Assembly (NCBI RefSeq): GCF_004745635.1
Contig: NZ_SRLB01000014.1
Coordinates: 124,001-188,000 of the forward strand
Source of the DNA: Methylobacterium nonmethylotrophicum
GTDB taxonomy: Bacteria; Pseudomonadota; Alphaproteobacteria; Rhizobiales; Beijerinckiaceae
DNA: 64,000 nucleotides
Reading direction: 5' to 3'
Numbering within the stretch: the stretch's first letter is position 1; each line of letters opens with the position of its first letter. A program made the translations under genes and the position numbers. Below are positions 27,296 to 36,327 of this stretch, one piece after another. The notes beneath the pieces are model-generated. The model searched no databases and was not told where the DNA came from. It worked only from the letters and a program-made list of their open reading frames with translations.

Positions 27296-28606
27296 ATGAT
27301 CCCCCGCTACAGCCGGCCCGAGATGACGGCGATCTGGTCCCCGGAGACGCGTTTCCGGATCTGGTTCGAGATCGAGGCCCACGCCACGACCGCGCTCGCC
27401 GAGCTCGGCGTCGTGCCGAAGGAGGCCGCCGCCACGGTGTGGGAGAAGGGCCGCGACGCGGTGTTCGACGTCGCGCGGATCGATGAGATCGAGCGCGTCA
27501 CCAAGCACGACGTGATCGCGTTCCTGACGCATCTGGCCGAGATCGTCGGGCCCGAGGCGCGCTTCGTCCACCAGGGCATGACCTCGTCGGACGTGCTCGA
27601 TACCTGCCTCAACGTGCAGCTCGTCCGCGCCGCCGACCTGCTCATCGCCGACATCGACGGGCTGCTCGCCGCGCTCAAGCGCCGGGCCTTCGAGCACAAG
27701 CTCACCCCGACCATCGGCCGCTCGCACGGCATCCACGCCGAGCCGGTCACCTTCGGGCTCAAGCTCGCCCAGGCCTATGCCGAGTTCGAGCGCGCCCGCG
27801 CCCGCCTCGTGGCGGCCAGGGCCGAGGTCGCGACCTGCGCCATCTCCGGGGCAGTGGGGACCTTCGCCAACATCGACCCGCGGGTGGAAGAATACGTCGC
27901 CGAGAAGATGGGGCTGACCCCGGAGCCGGTCTCGACCCAGGTGATCCCGCGCGACCGGCACGCGATGTTCTTCGCGGTGCTCGGCGTCGTCGCCTCCTCG
28001 ATCGAGCGGCTGGCGATCGAGGTGCGCCACCTGCAGCGCACCGAGGTGCTGGAGGCGGAAGAATACTTCTCCGAGGGGCAGAAGGGCTCCTCGGCGATGC
28101 CGCACAAGCGCAACCCGGTGCTGACCGAGAACCTGACGGGCTTGGCCCGCATGGTGCGGTCCTACGCGCTCCCGGCGATGGAGAACGTGGCGCTCTGGCA
28201 CGAGCGCGACATCTCGCATTCCTCGGTCGAGCGGATGATCGGGCCGGACGCCACGATCACCCTCGACTTCGCGCTGGCCCGCCTCACCGGCGTGGTCGAC
28301 AAGCTGCTGGTCTACCCCGAGCAGATGCAGCGCAACCTCGACCGGCTCGGCGGCCTCGTCCACTCGCAGCGGGTGCTGCTGGCGCTGACCCAGGCCGGCG
28401 TATCGCGGGAGGACGCCTATCGGCTCGTCCAGCGCAACGCGATGCCGGTCTGGCGCGGCGAGGGCGACTTCCTCACCCTGCTCCAGGCCGACAAGGAGGT
28501 GACAGCGGCGCTCAAGCCCGAGGCGATCGCCGAATGCTTCGACCTCGGCTACCACCTCAAGCACGTCGACACGATCTTCCGGCGCGTCTTCGGCTCCGCC
28601 GAGTGA
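27296..28606 (+). CDS. purB: Adenylosuccinate lyase
   Basis: Cleaves adenylosuccinate to AMP and SAICAR to AICAR, releasing fumarate, in purine synthesis. The 436-residue length is standard for the shorter bacterial PurB. The fumarase/aspartase-superfamily signature GSSAMPHKRNP carries the flexible catalytic loop serine; TSSDVLDTCLNVQL and GRSHGIHAEPVTFGLK hold the other catalytic residues, with the histidine in SHG. AGGAG lies before the ATG. It stands alone between a repeat and the CFA-like gene. Confidence 0.97.
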   Translation: MIPRYSRPEMTAIWSPETRFRIWFEIEAHATTALAELGVVPKEAAATVWEKGRDAVFDVARIDEIERVTKHDVIAFLTHLAEIVGPEARFVHQGMTSSDVLDTCLNVQLVRAADLLIADIDGLLAALKRRAFEHKLTPTIGRSHGIHAEPVTFGLKLAQAYAEFERARARLVAARAEVATCAISGAVGTFANIDPRVEEYVAEKMGLTPEPVSTQVIPRDRHAMFFAVLGVVASSIERLAIEVRHLQRTEVLEAEEYFSEGQKGSSAMPHKRNPVLTENLTGLARMVRSYALPAMENVALWHERDISHSSVERMIGPDATITLDFALARLTGVVDKLLVYPEQMQRNLDRLGGLVHSQRVLLALTQAGVSREDAYRLVQRNAMPVWRGEGDFLTLLQADKEVTAALKPEAIAECFDLGYHLKHVDTIFRRVFGSAE

Positions 28607-28753
28607 CTGTACGGGGCGCCCGACCACAGGGCTGATCCGCGAAAGATGCAGGGCACGCCGTCACTTACGCCGATCCGGCAGGCTTGACGCCTCGACGCCG
28701 AAGGCCATCCTCGTCGACCGAGGGAGTGGTCTCGCGTCTCACGAGGTGGCGGC

Positions 28754-30025
28754 GTGGTCCTCGATCATCTGCTGGAGACGGCGTTTTCCGTCAGCGGCCT
28801 GAGCGGCACCCTGACGGTGGTGACGGCGGGCGGCCGCCGCTTCCGGGCCGGGGACGGGGACGGCCCGGAAGCGGCGATCCGGTTCGCCGATGCGGCGGCC
28901 GAGCGCGAGCTCATCCTCGATCCCGAGCTGAAGTTCGGCGAGCTCTTCACCGACGGGCGCCTGATCCTCGAATCCGGCAGCCTGCCGGAGCTGATGACGG
29001 TGCTGCTCGGGCGCAACCACGACGAGCCCTCCCTGCGGCAGGTGCGGGCGCTCGCCGCCTTGCGCCGCCTCGGCCGCCGGATCGCCGGCCGCAACACCCT
29101 GTTTCGGGCGCGCCGCAACGTCGAGCGCCATTACGACCTCGACGACCGGCTCTACGCCCTCTTCCTCGACGCCGACCGGCTCTATTCCTGCGCCTATTAC
29201 GCGACGCCGGGCATGAGCCTGGAGGAGGCGCAAACCGCCAAGATGCGCCACATCGCGGCGAAGCTCCTCGCCGGCCCGGGGCAGCGGGTGCTCGACATCG
29301 GCTGCGGCTGGGGCGCGCTCGGGCTCTACCTCGCGGGGGTGGCGGAGTGCGCGAGCGTGCGCGGCATCACGCTCTCGGCCGAGCAGCACCGGGTGGCGCA
29401 AGGACGGGCGGCGGAGCGGGGCCTGTCGGGCCGGGTGCGTTTCGCGCTGGAGGATTACCGCACCCTCCACGGCACCTTCGACCGCATCGTCTCGGTCGGC
29501 ATGTTCGAGCATGTCGGGCCGGCCCATTACGGCACCTTCTTCCGCGTCGCCCGCGACCGCCTCGCCGAGGACGGGGTGATGCTGCTGCACACGATCGGCC
29601 GGACCGGCGTGCCCTGGCCGACCAACCCGTGGATCACCCGCTACATCTTCCCGGGCGGCCACCTGCCGACCCTGTCCGAGATGATGCCGGCGATCGAGCG
29701 CGCCGGGCTGATGCTCGCCGACGTCGAGGTGCTGCGCCTGCACTATGCCGAGACCTTGAGCGACTGGCGCACCCGCTTCCTCGCCCACCGCGACGAGGCC
29801 GCCGCCCTCTACGACGAGCGGTTCTGCCGGATGTGGGAATGGTATCTCGCCAGCGCCGAGGCCGCCTTCCGGTACGAGGACGCGGTGGTTTTTCAGCTCC
29901 AGCTCACCCGCCGCAACGACGTGGTGCCGCTGACGCGGGACTACATCGCGGACAGCGAGGCGCGCTTGCGGCAGGCGGAGGAGGCGTGGGAGCGGGGAAC
30001 GGAGCCGATGCGGGCGATCGGGTGA
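28754..30025 (+). CDS. Cyclopropane-fatty-acyl-phospholipid synthase-family methyltransferase
   Basis: A 423-residue membrane-associated SAM-dependent enzyme that adds a methylene (or methyl) group to unsaturated acyl chains of phospholipids. The N-terminal lipid-binding half is typical. The Rossmann half shows the SAM loop VLDIGCGWGALGLYLA (about residues 179-194), SVGMFEHVGPAHY with the bicarbonate-site glutamate, and NPWITRYIFPGGHLP. The start codon is a GTG. No other lipid gene is nearby. Whether it makes cyclopropane rings or branched methyl fatty acids cannot be told here. Confidence 0.9.
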   Translation: MVLDHLLETAFSVSGLSGTLTVVTAGGRRFRAGDGDGPEAAIRFADAAAERELILDPELKFGELFTDGRLILESGSLPELMTVLLGRNHDEPSLRQVRALAALRRLGRRIAGRNTLFRARRNVERHYDLDDRLYALFLDADRLYSCAYYATPGMSLEEAQTAKMRHIAAKLLAGPGQRVLDIGCGWGALGLYLAGVAECASVRGITLSAEQHRVAQGRAAERGLSGRVRFALEDYRTLHGTFDRIVSVGMFEHVGPAHYGTFFRVARDRLAEDGVMLLHTIGRTGVPWPTNPWITRYIFPGGHLPTLSEMMPAIERAGLMLADVEVLRLHYAETLSDWRTRFLAHRDEAAALYDERFCRMWEWYLASAEAAFRYEDAVVFQLQLTRRNDVVPLTRDYIADSEARLRQAEEAWERGTEPMRAIG

Positions 30026-30176
30026 GCCATCCGTCCCGCCCGGGTTGCGCCGGGCGCCCCCGCATTGTTTCAGGATCCTTCCACCCGAGCCCGTCGAAGG
30101 ACGGGGCTTAAGGCGGAACGCGGGCCTTGAGGCCGGCGGCGGGTGCGCGGGATCCGGGCGACGAGAGAGTGCTTCG

Positions 30177-31454
30177 ATGCAGCGGGACGAGATGACGGCC
30201 GACATCGTGGTGGTCGGCGGCGGCATGGTGGGCCTGTCCTCGGCCATCGCGCTCAAGGACCGTGGGCGCGACGTGGTCCTGTGCGACCCCGGCGAGGCCC
30301 GGGCCCGCACCTCCTACGGCAATGCCGGCGTGGTCAGCCGCGGCTCGATCCTGCCGATGTCCGGCCCTGCCCTCTGGGGCAAGCTGCCGGCCTACCTGCG
30401 CAACGCCGATCCGGGGTTGCGCCTGCACCACCGCCACCTGCTGCGGGTGCTGCCCTGGGCGGCGCACTTTTTGGCGAGCGCCCGGATCTCGGCCTGGCGC
30501 CAGGCCGCCGAGGCGCTGGCGCCGCTGACCAGCGCCGCCTACCCGGAGCACCGCCGCCTCGCCGACCGGGCCGGCGTGCCCCACCTCCTGCGCGAATGCG
30601 GCTGGGTGAAGCTCTACCGGACGGAGGCCGCCTTCGCGGGCGCCGCCCTGGAGCGCGAGATCCTCACGCACCATGGCGTGCCGTTCGAAATTCTTGAATG
30701 GGCCGACATCCAGGCGCTGGAGCCGGCGCTGATCCGCCCCTTCACCCGGGCGATGCTGCTGCCCGAGACCGGCGCGGTCGGCGATCCCGGCGGGCTGGTC
30801 GAGGCCTGCGAGCGGCTCTTTGCCGGCCTCGGCGGCCGGATCCTGCGCACCACCGTGAGCCGCCTCGAACCGGGGGTAGCGGGCTGGCGCGTCGTCCATC
30901 CGGGCGGGACGGTGCAGGCGCCGCAGGTCGTGCTGGCGACCGGGGCGGCGGCGCACGAGCTCGCCCGGCCGCTCGGCTACCGCTTCGCCTTCGCGGCCGA
31001 GCGCGGCTACCACCGGCACTACGCGCTGCAGCCGGGAAGCCCGGCCCTGACCCGCCCGGTCTACGACACCGGCGCCGCCTCGATCCTGTCGCCGATGGGC
31101 GAGGGCCGGGTGCGGGTGCTCTCCGGCGTCGAGGTCGCCGACCGCCACGCCGAGCCGGACTATCGCCAGATCGAGGCGGCGGCCCGGGAGGCCGCCGGCA
31201 CCGTGCGTCTCGGCCAGCCCCTCGACAACCGGCCCTGGCTCGGCTCGCGCCCCTCGACCCCGGACGGCCTGCCGGTGATCGGACCGGCGCCGCGGCACGA
31301 CGGGCTGATCTTCGCCTTCGGCCACGGCCATATCGGCCTCTCGACCGGCCCGATCACCGGCCAGCTCGTCGCCGACCTCGCCACCGGCCGCACGCCCGCA
31401 GTGCCGGTGGCGCCGTTCGCGCCGGGTCGGCTGCTGGGATGGCCGCGCTTGTAG
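30177..31454 (+). CDS. FAD-dependent oxidoreductase, D-amino-acid dehydrogenase-like
   Basis: A 425-residue flavoprotein of the DAO/DadA family. The dinucleotide loop is VVVGGGMVGLSSA (G14-x-G16-x2-G19), followed by the DadA-like SYGNAGVVSRGSILPM. The C-terminal FAD contact is GRPSTPDGLPVIG-like (SRPSTPDGLPVIGPAP) and GHGHIGLSTGP. It oxidises a D-amino acid or related secondary amine and passes electrons to the quinone pool. The ATG at 30177 gives the family N terminus; the frame extends 44 codons further upstream without support. It is a single gene. Confidence 0.9.
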   Translation: MQRDEMTADIVVVGGGMVGLSSAIALKDRGRDVVLCDPGEARARTSYGNAGVVSRGSILPMSGPALWGKLPAYLRNADPGLRLHHRHLLRVLPWAAHFLASARISAWRQAAEALAPLTSAAYPEHRRLADRAGVPHLLRECGWVKLYRTEAAFAGAALEREILTHHGVPFEILEWADIQALEPALIRPFTRAMLLPETGAVGDPGGLVEACERLFAGLGGRILRTTVSRLEPGVAGWRVVHPGGTVQAPQVVLATGAAAHELARPLGYRFAFAAERGYHRHYALQPGSPALTRPVYDTGAASILSPMGEGRVRVLSGVEVADRHAEPDYRQIEAAAREAAGTVRLGQPLDNRPWLGSRPSTPDGLPVIGPAPRHDGLIFAFGHGHIGLSTGPITGQLVADLATGRTPAVPVAPFAPGRLLGWPRL

Positions 31455-31484
31455 ATCAGATGGAGCGGCATTTCGCGCAGCAGA

Positions 31485-31713
31485 ATCTCAGAGCCTGTTT
31501 GACTGCCGACAAGGATATCAGACAGAACTGATCCATCCCATCTACGACCTCATCCTGAGGTGCGACTGAAAGGAGCCTCGAAGGAGGGTTCCAGATATCA
31601 CAGAGATTGCTGGAGGCCTCCTTCGAGGTCAGTCGATCTTCAATCGACTGACACCTCAGGATGAGGTTGAGGATGGGATAAATTTGCCAGGTGGGTCAAA
31701 CAGGCTCTCAGAT
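31485..31713. repeat. Composite palindrome: family A copy 3 inside 19-bp inverted repeats
   Basis: The core (31536-31678) has the family A ends CCTCATCCTGAGG/CCTCAGGATGAGG and the inner CCTCGAAGGAGG pair, plus a perfect private hairpin GTCAGTCGAT-CTTCA-ATCGACTGAC (31628-31652). Outside it, ATCTCAGAGCCTGTTTGAC (31485-31503) matches the complement of 31695-31713 in 18 of 19 positions. The whole therefore looks like a small non-autonomous element (MITE-like) with terminal inverted repeats. No coding is seen inside it. Confidence 0.82.
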
Positions 31714-31741
31714 CTGCTCTGCAGACCTGAAAACCTCCATC

Positions 31742-31878
31742 GTCATCCCGGGGCCGCACAAGCGGAGCCCGGGATCCAGAGCCGCAGTTTTTCCAGAACG
31801 AGGCGGCGGACGTTCCGCCCTATACTCTAATTTCTGCGGTTCTGGATTCCGGGCTCCGCTACGCGGCCCCGGAATGAC
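31742..31878. repeat. Palindromic repeat, family B copy 2
   Basis: The left end GTCATCCCGGGGCCGC and the right end GCGGCCCCGGAATGAC pair with one mismatch. The next arms, AGCGGAGCCCGGGATCCAGA and TCTGGATTCCGGGCTCCGCT, pair as well. It lies 28 bases after the family A composite, downstream of both flanking genes, so two repeat families fill one intergenic gap. Confidence 0.87.
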
Positions 31879-31925
31879 ACGATGGCCTTCAAATCCATCG
31901 GTGAGATCGAACGGCGCTCATCAGC

Positions 31926-32804
31926 TCAGGCAAACTCACCGAACCCGTACAACCGGCCCGGATTCTCCACCAGCACCCGGTGCCGGTCCGCCTCGTCCGG
32001 CACCCACTCGGCCAGGAGGTCGAGGAGGTCGCCGACATTCATCATCGGGCCCCAATGCGAGACGTGCGGCCAGTCCGAGCCCCAGACGCAGCGCTCCGGC
32101 GCCGCCGCGTGCAGGGCGCGGGCGAAGGGCACCGTGTCGGCATAGGGCGGCCCCGCGATGGTGTTGCGGTAGGCGCCCGAGAGCTTGACCCAGGCACCGT
32201 CGCGCACGAGCGAGACCAGGGTGCGGAAGCCCGGATCCTCGACCCCGCAGGAGGTCGGGAAGTGGCCCATATGGTCGATGCAGAACGGCACCGGCAGCCG
32301 GGCGAGGCGCCCGGCGAGCGGCGGCAGGGTGCGGGCGTCGATCAGGAACTGCAGGTGCCAGCCCATCTCGCGGCAGAGCGCCCCGTAGGCCTCGACCGCC
32401 TCGAAGCCCACGCCGCCGCCGTAGAGCACGTTGAGGCGCAAGCCCACCACGCCGGCGTCCTTCAGGGCCGCCAGCTCCGCCTCGGGCAGCCCGAGGGGGA
32501 CGACCGCGATGCCGCGAAGACGCCGTGGATGCGCCCGCAGGGTCTCGACCATCAGCCGGTTGTCGGTGCCGTGGACGCTGACCTGGATCAGCACGCCGTG
32601 CGTCATGCCGGTGGCGTCGAGCATCGCCAGGTAGGCGTCGGGCGTCGCCTCCGGCGGCGTGTAGCTGCGCGTCGCCACGAAGGGATAGGCGGGCGGCAGC
32701 CCGATCACGTGGGCGTGGGTGTCGACCGCGCCCGCCGGTACGGTGAAGCGGGTCGGCCCGTGCGGGTGCGGGGCGGGGCCCGGGCAGTCGCGGATCTCAG
32801 GCAT
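31926..32804 (-). CDS. Amidohydrolase-family (amidohydrolase_2) metal hydrolase
   Basis: A 292-residue TIM-barrel hydrolase like 2-pyrone-4,6-dicarboxylate lactonase and related lactonases/decarboxylases. Metal or substrate ligands appear in VDTHAHVIG near the N terminus, CIDHMGHFP mid-protein, and the final strand WGSDWPHVSH. These lactonases often work on intermediates of aromatic or sugar-acid breakdown. It overlaps the upstream permease gene by eight bases, so the pair probably imports and then hydrolyses one compound. The substrate is not fixed by sequence. Confidence 0.87.
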   Translation of the reverse strand: MPEIRDCPGPAPHPHGPTRFTVPAGAVDTHAHVIGLPPAYPFVATRSYTPPEATPDAYLAMLDATGMTHGVLIQVSVHGTDNRLMVETLRAHPRRLRGIAVVPLGLPEAELAALKDAGVVGLRLNVLYGGGVGFEAVEAYGALCREMGWHLQFLIDARTLPPLAGRLARLPVPFCIDHMGHFPTSCGVEDPGFRTLVSLVRDGAWVKLSGAYRNTIAGPPYADTVPFARALHAAAPERCVWGSDWPHVSHWGPMMNVGDLLDLLAEWVPDEADRHRVLVENPGRLYGFGEFA

Positions 32805-34083
32805 CGGCGTGCAGCACCTTTCCGCGGGTCTCAGGGAGAGCGTAGGCGGTGAGGAAGAACACCCCGTAGGCCGCGGCGGCGAAGATCGCGATGGCGCTCG
32901 CCAGGCTCATGCCGGCCGAGAGGTAGCCGACGAGGGCCGGGAACAGCGCGCCGATGCCGCGGCCGAAATTGTAGCAGAAGCCCTGGCCGGAGCCGCGCAG
33001 GCGCGTCGGGTAGAGCTCGGTCAGGAAGGCGCCCATGCCGGAGAAGTAGCCCGAGGCGAAGAAGCCGAGGGGGAAGCCCAGCACCCACAGCACCGCGTTC
33101 GAGAGCGGCAGTTGCGTGTAGACCAGGATCACCGCCACGGCGCCGAGCGAGAAGATGAGGAAGAGCGGCCGGCGCCCGAGCCGGTCGGCGAGCCAGGCCC
33201 CGGCGAGGTAGCCGGCGAAGGAGCCGACGATCAGGGCCGCGAGATAGCCGGTCGAGGAGACGACCGACAGGCCGCGCTCGGTGGTGAGGAAGCGCGGCAG
33301 CCAGGTGGTGATGGCGTAGTAGCCGCCCTGGCAGCCCGCCGACATCAGCGAGGCGAGGAGCGTGGTCCGCAGGAGCGGGCCGGAAAAGATCTCCCAGATG
33401 GCGGGGCTGTCGCCGGCGGCCCGGGCGCGGGCGCGGGTCTCGGCGGCGACCTTCGGCTCCTCGACGTAGCGGCGCAGGTAGAAGACCAGGAGGGCGGGCG
33501 CCGCACCGATCACGAACATCCAGCGCCAGGCGGTCTCCGGCGGCAGGACCGAGAACAGGATCGCCTGCGCCAGCACCGCCATGCCCCAGCCGATCGCCCA
33601 GCCCGACTGGACCGAGCCGACGGCCCGGCCGCGATACTGCGCCCGGATGGTCTCGCCCATCAGCACCGCGCCCGCCGCCCACTCGCCGCCGAAGCCGAGG
33701 CCCAGCAGCGCCCGGGCGATCAGGAGCTGGGAGAAGTCCTGCGCGAAGGCGCAGACCAGCGAGAAGAACGAGAACCACAGGATGGTGATCTGCAGCGTCA
33801 GCACGCGGCCGATGCGGTCGGCGAGGTAGCCGGCGAGCCAGCCGCCCAAGGCCGAGGCCAGCAGCGTCACGGTGGCGGCGAGGCCCGCGGTGCCGGCGTC
33901 CACGCTCCACAGCTTGATGATCGTGCCGATCACCAGCGGGTAGATCATGAAGTCCATGCCGTCGAGGGCCCAGCCGGCGGCGCAGGCCCAGAAGGTGTGG
34001 CGCTCCGGCGGGGTCATGTCGCGGTAGAAGGCAGTGAGGCTGGCATCCTCCACCGCCACCGCGTCGCGGGCGGAACTGGTCAT
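32797..34083 (-). CDS. MFS transporter (aromatic acid/sialate symporter-like)
   Basis: A 428-residue inner-membrane proton symporter with twelve predicted helices. The N-terminal GWALDGMDFMIYPL segment resembles the aromatic-acid:H+ and sialate symporter families, where the Asp pair in helix 1 matters for transport. The MFS loop-2/3 motif appears as GYLADRIGR and again as AWLADRLGRRP after helix 8. The ATG at 34083 gives a normal start; a longer frame is unlikely. It is the first gene of a two-gene operon with the amidohydrolase. A palindrome at 34215-34227 may be its operator. Confidence 0.9.
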   Translation of the reverse strand: MTSSARDAVAVEDASLTAFYRDMTPPERHTFWACAAGWALDGMDFMIYPLVIGTIIKLWSVDAGTAGLAATVTLLASALGGWLAGYLADRIGRVLTLQITILWFSFFSLVCAFAQDFSQLLIARALLGLGFGGEWAAGAVLMGETIRAQYRGRAVGSVQSGWAIGWGMAVLAQAILFSVLPPETAWRWMFVIGAAPALLVFYLRRYVEEPKVAAETRARARAAGDSPAIWEIFSGPLLRTTLLASLMSAGCQGGYYAITTWLPRFLTTERGLSVVSSTGYLAALIVGSFAGYLAGAWLADRLGRRPLFLIFSLGAVAVILVYTQLPLSNAVLWVLGFPLGFFASGYFSGMGAFLTELYPTRLRGSGQGFCYNFGRGIGALFPALVGYLSAGMSLASAIAIFAAAAYGVFFLTAYALPETRGKVLHADA

Positions 34084-34214
34084 CGGGCGCTCCCTGACGC
34101 TCGTTGTTAGATCTTGCGGGCCCGGGGAGGCCCGAGGGAGCAAAGGCACGATTTTCGGCCGCGTGCCACCGCGCCGGCCGGGGAAGATCGGTCAAAAGCC
34201 GGCTAAATTGATTG

Positions 34215-34227
34215 TTTCCAATGGAAA
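34215..34227. promoter_or_regulatory. Candidate operator palindrome TTTCCAATGGAAA
   Basis: A perfect 6-bp inverted repeat around one central base, in an A+T-rich pocket 130 bases upstream of the MFS gene and just after the chemoreceptor stop. It has the look of a regulator binding site; no regulator gene is adjacent. Confidence 0.4.
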
Positions 34228-34238
34228 GTGGGACGGCA

Positions 34239-36236
34239 TCAGCCCGTGAAGCGGAGTCCGACCTCGACGCCGTGCTGGCGCACCACCTCGCAGGTCCGCT
34301 CCGGGCTGCCCTCGAGGTGGAGCCGGATGCGCGCCGGCAGCCGGACCGGGCGGTCGAGGGCCAGCTTCGCGCCGGACACCGAGAGGTTGAGGATGATGCA
34401 GGCCACCGCGTCGACCGGTCCGGCCCCCTCCGGCAGGATGATCCGGCCCGGCATCGAGGTCCGCACCCGGTCGTCGACCCGCCGCTCCTCGATGCCGGCG
34501 AGCCACTGGTCGAGGCTGCCGGCGATGTCGGCGACGCCGGCCGCCGTCGTCTGGACGTTGGTGCTGACCTCGCCGGTGGTGCTGCGCTGACGCTCGCTCG
34601 CCTCCGCGGTCTCGGCGATGAAGCCCTGCACGGCATCGATCCCGCCGCGGATCGAGGCCAGGGCCTCGGCGACCTCGCGCGACACCGTCTGCATGGCGCC
34701 GATCTCGCCGGAGATCCGGCCCGTCGCCGCCCGGGCCTGGCCGGCGAGGTTCTTCACCTCGGCGGCGACGACCGCGAAGCCGCGGCCCGCGGCCCCGGCC
34801 CGGGCCGCCTCGATCGTCGCGTTGAGGGCCAGGAGGTTGATCTGGTCGGCGATGGCGGTGATGGCCTCGACCACCCCGTTCATCGCCTGGGCGGCCTGGT
34901 CGAGCCGGGCGGTGGCGGTGCCGGCGGCGCCCATCCGGTCCTGGATCTCGCCGACCGCCTGGTGGGACTGGCCCATCCGGGTCGCGATCGAGACCGAGGT
35001 CCGGTGCATCTCCTCGGAGGCCACCGCCACGGCCTGAACGCGGCTGAGGGTCTGCTCGGCCGCCGCGATCGCCCGGGCCCGCACGGTCATGCTGTGCGTG
35101 ACGTCGGTGGCGAACTTGATCACCTTGCAGGGGCGCCCGTTGAGGTCGAGCACCGGCGAGTAGGTGGCCTGGATCCAGACCTCCCGGCCGCCCTTGCCGA
35201 GGCGCTGGAAGACCGCGGCGGCGTAGCGCCCGGCGCGCAAGCCCTCCCAGAACTCGGCGTAGCTGCGGCTCGCGGCGGTGTCGGCCGAGACGAACAGGCG
35301 GTGGTGCCGGCCGACGATCTCGTCGAGCCCGTAACCCATCGCTTTCAGGAAATGACCGTTGGCATCGAGGATGATGCCGTCCATGTCGAACTCGATCACC
35401 GCCTGCGAGCGCAGGGCCGCCTCGATCTTGCCGGCGGTGTCGGCGGCGTGCTGCTTGGCGGCGGTGATGTCGGTGGCGTACTTGACGATCCTGAGCGCGC
35501 GTCCGCTCGCGTCGAGGATCGGGTTGTAGGTCGCCTGGATCCAGACCTCGCTGCCGTCCTTGGCCCGCCGCGCGAACTCGCCCGACTGGTACTCGCCCCG
35601 GGCGAGGCGCGCCCAGAACGCGCGGTATTCCGGCGAGGCCGCCTGCGCGTCGGTCACGAACAGGCGGTGGTTGCGGCCCCGCACCTCGTCGAGGCCGTAG
35701 CCCATCGCGGCCAGGAAATGCGCGTTCGCGTCGAGGATCGTGCCGTCGGGGGAAAAGTGGATCACCGCCTGCGAGCGGTTGATGGCGGCGATCTGGCCGG
35801 CGGCGGCGATGGCCGCCTGCTTCTCGGCGGTGACGTCGAGGGCGACCATGACGATCCGCACCGGCCGGCCGGCGCGGTCGAGCACCGGGTTGTAGCTCGC
35901 GCGGATCCAGACCTCGCGGCCGTCCTTGGCCAGGCGCCGGTACTCGGCGCTCTGGGACGCGCCCCGGCGCAGGGAGGCCCAGAACGCCTCGTCGGCGGGG
36001 CTGTCCGCGTCGGCAGGATCGACGAACAGGCGGTGATGCCGGCCGCGCACCTCGTCGAGGCTGTAGCCCATCAGCGTGAGGAAGGTCTCGTTCGCCTCGG
36101 TCAGCTGCCCGTCGAGCCCGAACGTGACGGTGGCCTGGGAGCGCGCGATGGCATCGAGCGTGGCGGCTGCGCTGGAGCGCCGGCGTGTGGCGAACATGTT
36201 GCGTCCCAGAGGATTGCGGGCCCTGGCGTCCTTCAT
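34239..36236 (-). CDS. Soluble chemoreceptor with three PAS domains and a C-terminal PilZ domain
   Basis: A 665-residue protein with no membrane segment. Three similar PAS/PAC units (about residues 27-145, 150-265, 270-390) are each built on VxFxxDGxxxxAN and GYxLDEVxGRHHRLFV. A methyl-accepting signalling domain follows, with hairpin INLLALNATIEAARAG and FAVVAAEVKNLA. The C-terminal PilZ domain keeps both c-di-GMP motifs: R586-x3-R590 and N617-x-S619-x2-G622. It probably senses redox, oxygen or a ligand in the cytoplasm and links c-di-GMP to chemotaxis. A shorter start at residue 14 is possible. It lies 91 bases after the hybrid kinase. Confidence 0.9.
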   Translation of the reverse strand: MKDARARNPLGRNMFATRRRSSAAATLDAIARSQATVTFGLDGQLTEANETFLTLMGYSLDEVRGRHHRLFVDPADADSPADEAFWASLRRGASQSAEYRRLAKDGREVWIRASYNPVLDRAGRPVRIVMVALDVTAEKQAAIAAAGQIAAINRSQAVIHFSPDGTILDANAHFLAAMGYGLDEVRGRNHRLFVTDAQAASPEYRAFWARLARGEYQSGEFARRAKDGSEVWIQATYNPILDASGRALRIVKYATDITAAKQHAADTAGKIEAALRSQAVIEFDMDGIILDANGHFLKAMGYGLDEIVGRHHRLFVSADTAASRSYAEFWEGLRAGRYAAAVFQRLGKGGREVWIQATYSPVLDLNGRPCKVIKFATDVTHSMTVRARAIAAAEQTLSRVQAVAVASEEMHRTSVSIATRMGQSHQAVGEIQDRMGAAGTATARLDQAAQAMNGVVEAITAIADQINLLALNATIEAARAGAAGRGFAVVAAEVKNLAGQARAATGRISGEIGAMQTVSREVAEALASIRGGIDAVQGFIAETAEASERQRSTTGEVSTNVQTTAAGVADIAGSLDQWLAGIEERRVDDRVRTSMPGRIILPEGAGPVDAVACIILNLSVSGAKLALDRPVRLPARIRLHLEGSPERTCEVVRQHGVEVGLRFTG

Positions 36237-36327
36237 GGACGCACCGGCTTAACGTCGTATGACCTCCGGGCGTCGAAGCGACGGGACAGGCTCGCCTGGG
36301 CTTCCGACGGGACGGCCCCGGGCGGTG

